Origin: Bacteroidetes bacterium 41-46
GTDB lineage: Bacteria; Bacteroidota; Bacteroidia; Bacteroidales; UBA932
NCBI GenBank assembly: GCA_001897515.1
Contig: MKTA01000019.1
Coordinates: 37,726 to 101,725 of the forward strand
DNA: 64,000 nt
Direction of reading: 5' to 3'
This document shows, piece by piece, positions 62,765 to 64,000 of this stretch. The notes under the pieces are model-generated. The model was not told the origin of the DNA. It worked only from the letters and a program-made list of their open reading frames with translations, and did not search any database. The position numbers were made by a program, and so were the translations under genes. Position 1 is the stretch's first letter; the number at the start of each line of letters is the position of its first letter.

Positions 62765-63588
62765 TACTCTTTACCGGATTCCGGCTTTTCAACCTTAACA
62801 AGTATCCTGCCGCAGTATTCGCAAACAATAATCTTTTTGTTCTGAGCAATATCCATTTGTCTCTGAGGCGGAATCTTGTTGAAACAGCCAGAGCATGCGT
62901 CTCTGTCAACAGTTACAACAGCTAGTCCGTTGCGTGCGTTTGAGCGAACTTTTTTATAGGCTGCCAACATTCTGGCATCAATCTGAGATTGAATCTCCTC
63001 AGAAATTTTCAAAAGCTGATCCTCCTTTTTTGCATTCTCAGCAATAATTGAATCAAGTTCTCCCTTTTTTGCCTCCAGATCTTTTTGCCTCTCCTCAAGA
63101 ACAACTACTGCATTAGCAAGTGCTGTCTTTTTCTCTCCAAGAAGAAATGTATTCTCCTTTATCCTCTTCTCTGCAAGCTCAACTTCAAGGCCCTGAAACT
63201 CTATCTCTTTTGTTAAGGAGTCATACTCTCTGTTGTTTTTGACATTATTCTGCTGAGCAGTGTATTTCTCAATAAGACCCTTTGCATTTTCAAGATCCAT
63301 TTTCTTCTGATAAACAACTCTCTCAATATCCTTCATCTCAGCCTGAAGGTTTTCAACTCTTGTTTTCAACCCCTCAATATCATCTTCAAGATCCTTTACC
63401 TCCTGAGGCAACTCACCTCTAAGCAGATGTATATTGTCTATCTCGCTGTCTGCCTTCTGAAGTTCATACAAAAGCTTAAGCTTTGTCTCCATTGTGAGAT
63501 CGCCCTCACTGCTAATGCTCTTCTGAAGTGAAACAAATGTTCCTCCATCCAGCGGAGTCTCTATAATCGGTTTCTGTTTTGTTGCCAT
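62764..63588 (-). CDS. Coiled-coil protein with C4 zinc-ribbon domain
   Basis: 274 residues. A long heptad-rich coiled coil spans residues about 35-200 (LLYELQKADSEIDNIHLLRGELPQEVKDLEDDIEGL...). A C-terminal zinc ribbon (about 228-262) has CSGCFNKIPPQRQMD and CEYCGRILV, the four zinc-binding cysteines. This matches the Bacteroidetes zf-RING_7/CT398-like family, which sits next to nif3 in many genomes; its function is unclear. It has no signal peptide and is probably cytoplasmic. It starts at ATG 63588, 7 nt after nif3, and overlaps the aminotransferase start by 1 nt. Confidence 0.88.
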   Translation of the reverse strand: MATKQKPIIETPLDGGTFVSLQKSISSEGDLTMETKLKLLYELQKADSEIDNIHLLRGELPQEVKDLEDDIEGLKTRVENLQAEMKDIERVVYQKKMDLENAKGLIEKYTAQQNNVKNNREYDSLTKEIEFQGLEVELAEKRIKENTFLLGEKKTALANAVVVLEERQKDLEAKKGELDSIIAENAKKEDQLLKISEEIQSQIDARMLAAYKKVRSNARNGLAVVTVDRDACSGCFNKIPPQRQMDIAQNKKIIVCEYCGRILVKVEKPESGKE

Positions 63589-63595
63589 AACCCTC

Positions 63596-64000
63596 TTAAT
63601 GATAGTATATTAAATTATTATTGTTGTCAGAAATGCGAACTTCAAAGTTAGATATTTTTTTTGAGAGTATATCTTTTAATAATATCAGCACCTCGTTCTC
63701 ACTCTCAAAATGCCCAATATCCATAACCATAAAGCCATTCTCACATAAAAATCTGTGGTATGAGAGATCTCCCGTGATAAGAACCTGAGCCCCTGACGAG
63801 AGTGCCTTATCAATAAGAGATCCTCCGCTTCCCCCGCACAGCGCAACCCTCTCAATCTCTCCGTGAATTGGTTTTGAATGTTTAATTACATTTAGGTCAA
63901 ACCTTCTCTTTATATAGTCAAGCAGCTCTGAAGCCAGCATTTTTTCTGGCAGATTACCCAATACTCCAAGCCCGATATTCTCATCCTCTGTATCCAGAAT
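63596..64000 (-). CDS. Nif3-like dinuclear metal-centre protein (partial, runs off right edge)
   Basis: Only the C-terminal part is here, about 135 residues; the frame is open to the window edge (ILDTEDENIGLGVLGNLPEKM...), so the track's internal start at 63961 is not the real one. The Nif3/YbgI signatures are NIGLGVLGNLPEKM, VALCGGSGGSLIDKALSSGAQVLITGDLSYHRF (metal-ligand GD..YH) and VMDIGHFESE (metal-ligand H and E). The family forms ring-shaped hexamers with two metals and is of uncertain enzymatic role. It is the first gene seen of the run leading to dnaB and the Rnf genes. Confidence 0.9.
   Translation of the reverse strand: MLDTEDENIGLGVLGNLPEKMLASELLDYIKRRFDLNVIKHSKPIHGEIERVALCGGSGGSLIDKALSSGAQVLITGDLSYHRFLCENGFMVMDIGHFESENEVLILLKDILSKKISNFEVRISDNNNNLIYYH

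Noticed and set aside
1-64000. CRISPR arrays, prophage, complete insertion sequences, rRNA genes
   Set aside because: No regularly spaced repeats, integrase, transposase, phage structural genes or rRNA sequence were seen anywhere in the window.

Overview
The window looks like a chromosomal segment of an obligately anaerobic, hydrogen-metabolising member of the Bacteroidetes, most likely Bacteroidales. Evidence: a FecI-like sigma factor and FecR pair next to STN and carboxypeptidase-regulatory-domain proteins, a TonB-dependent receptor with a carboxypeptidase-like N-terminus, an AraC regulator with a membrane-embedded N-terminus, an HU-like protein with a membrane anchor, lipoproteins with short lipoboxes, TAnnTTTG-like promoter boxes, and arginine written almost entirely with AGA/AGG. 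Low-oxygen life is indicated by an oxygen-labile class I fumarase, an Rnf complex and two multi-subunit [FeFe]-hydrogenases. Genus cannot be read from the sequence.

Layout. 1-8164 (minus): a tightly packed run rlmN, P-type Ca2+ ATPase, TlpA-like lipoprotein, recX, prfB (with a programmed +1 frameshift that the ORF track breaks) and class I fumarase (cut by the left edge). 8231-14298 (plus): recA, trpS, dnaG, metG. 14307-25467 (minus): a six-gene hydrogenase block arranged hydC-hydB-hydA twice, followed by a LytS-like sensor kinase; one HydB is fused to a GltD/NfnB-like flavoprotein. 25726-29949 (plus): a sigma/FecR pair flanked by two related exported proteins that carry sensing domains but no receptor barrel. 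29961-36950: lipoproteins, an intergenic repeat cluster beside tRNA-Asn, a membrane-anchored HU-like protein, an AraC regulator, a MATE pump and a serine hydrolase. 36934-46226: TonB-dependent receptor, secreted zinc peptidase, and an RND efflux operon with a palindrome at its start. 46301-49156 (plus): TrmH-like methyltransferase and molybdenum cofactor genes (moaA, moaC, MOSC-MogA fusion). 49180-53440: NapH-like ferredoxin membrane protein, aspartyl-protease-like protein, an Rhs-like remnant, a second copy of the dispersed repeat, and modB-modC. 53484-64000 (minus): Nif3 (cut by the right edge), zinc-ribbon protein, class III aminotransferase, dnaB, DUF3108 protein, rseC-like gene, rnfBCDGEA and a TPR protein.

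How it works together. Rnf couples ferredoxin and NAD to ion transport, and the two hydrogenases couple ferredoxin, NAD(H) and probably NADP(H) to H2; together with fumarase this points to fermentation or fumarate-reducing metabolism with H2 turnover. The fused HydB-GltD protein is the most unusual coding feature. The most unusual non-coding features are an approximately 185-200 bp dispersed repeat with inverted-repeat core (two copies, opposite orientation, 20 kb apart), a nested palindrome beside tRNA-Asn, a perfect 27 bp inverted repeat joining the ends of two convergent genes, and a palindrome abutting the efflux operon start codon.
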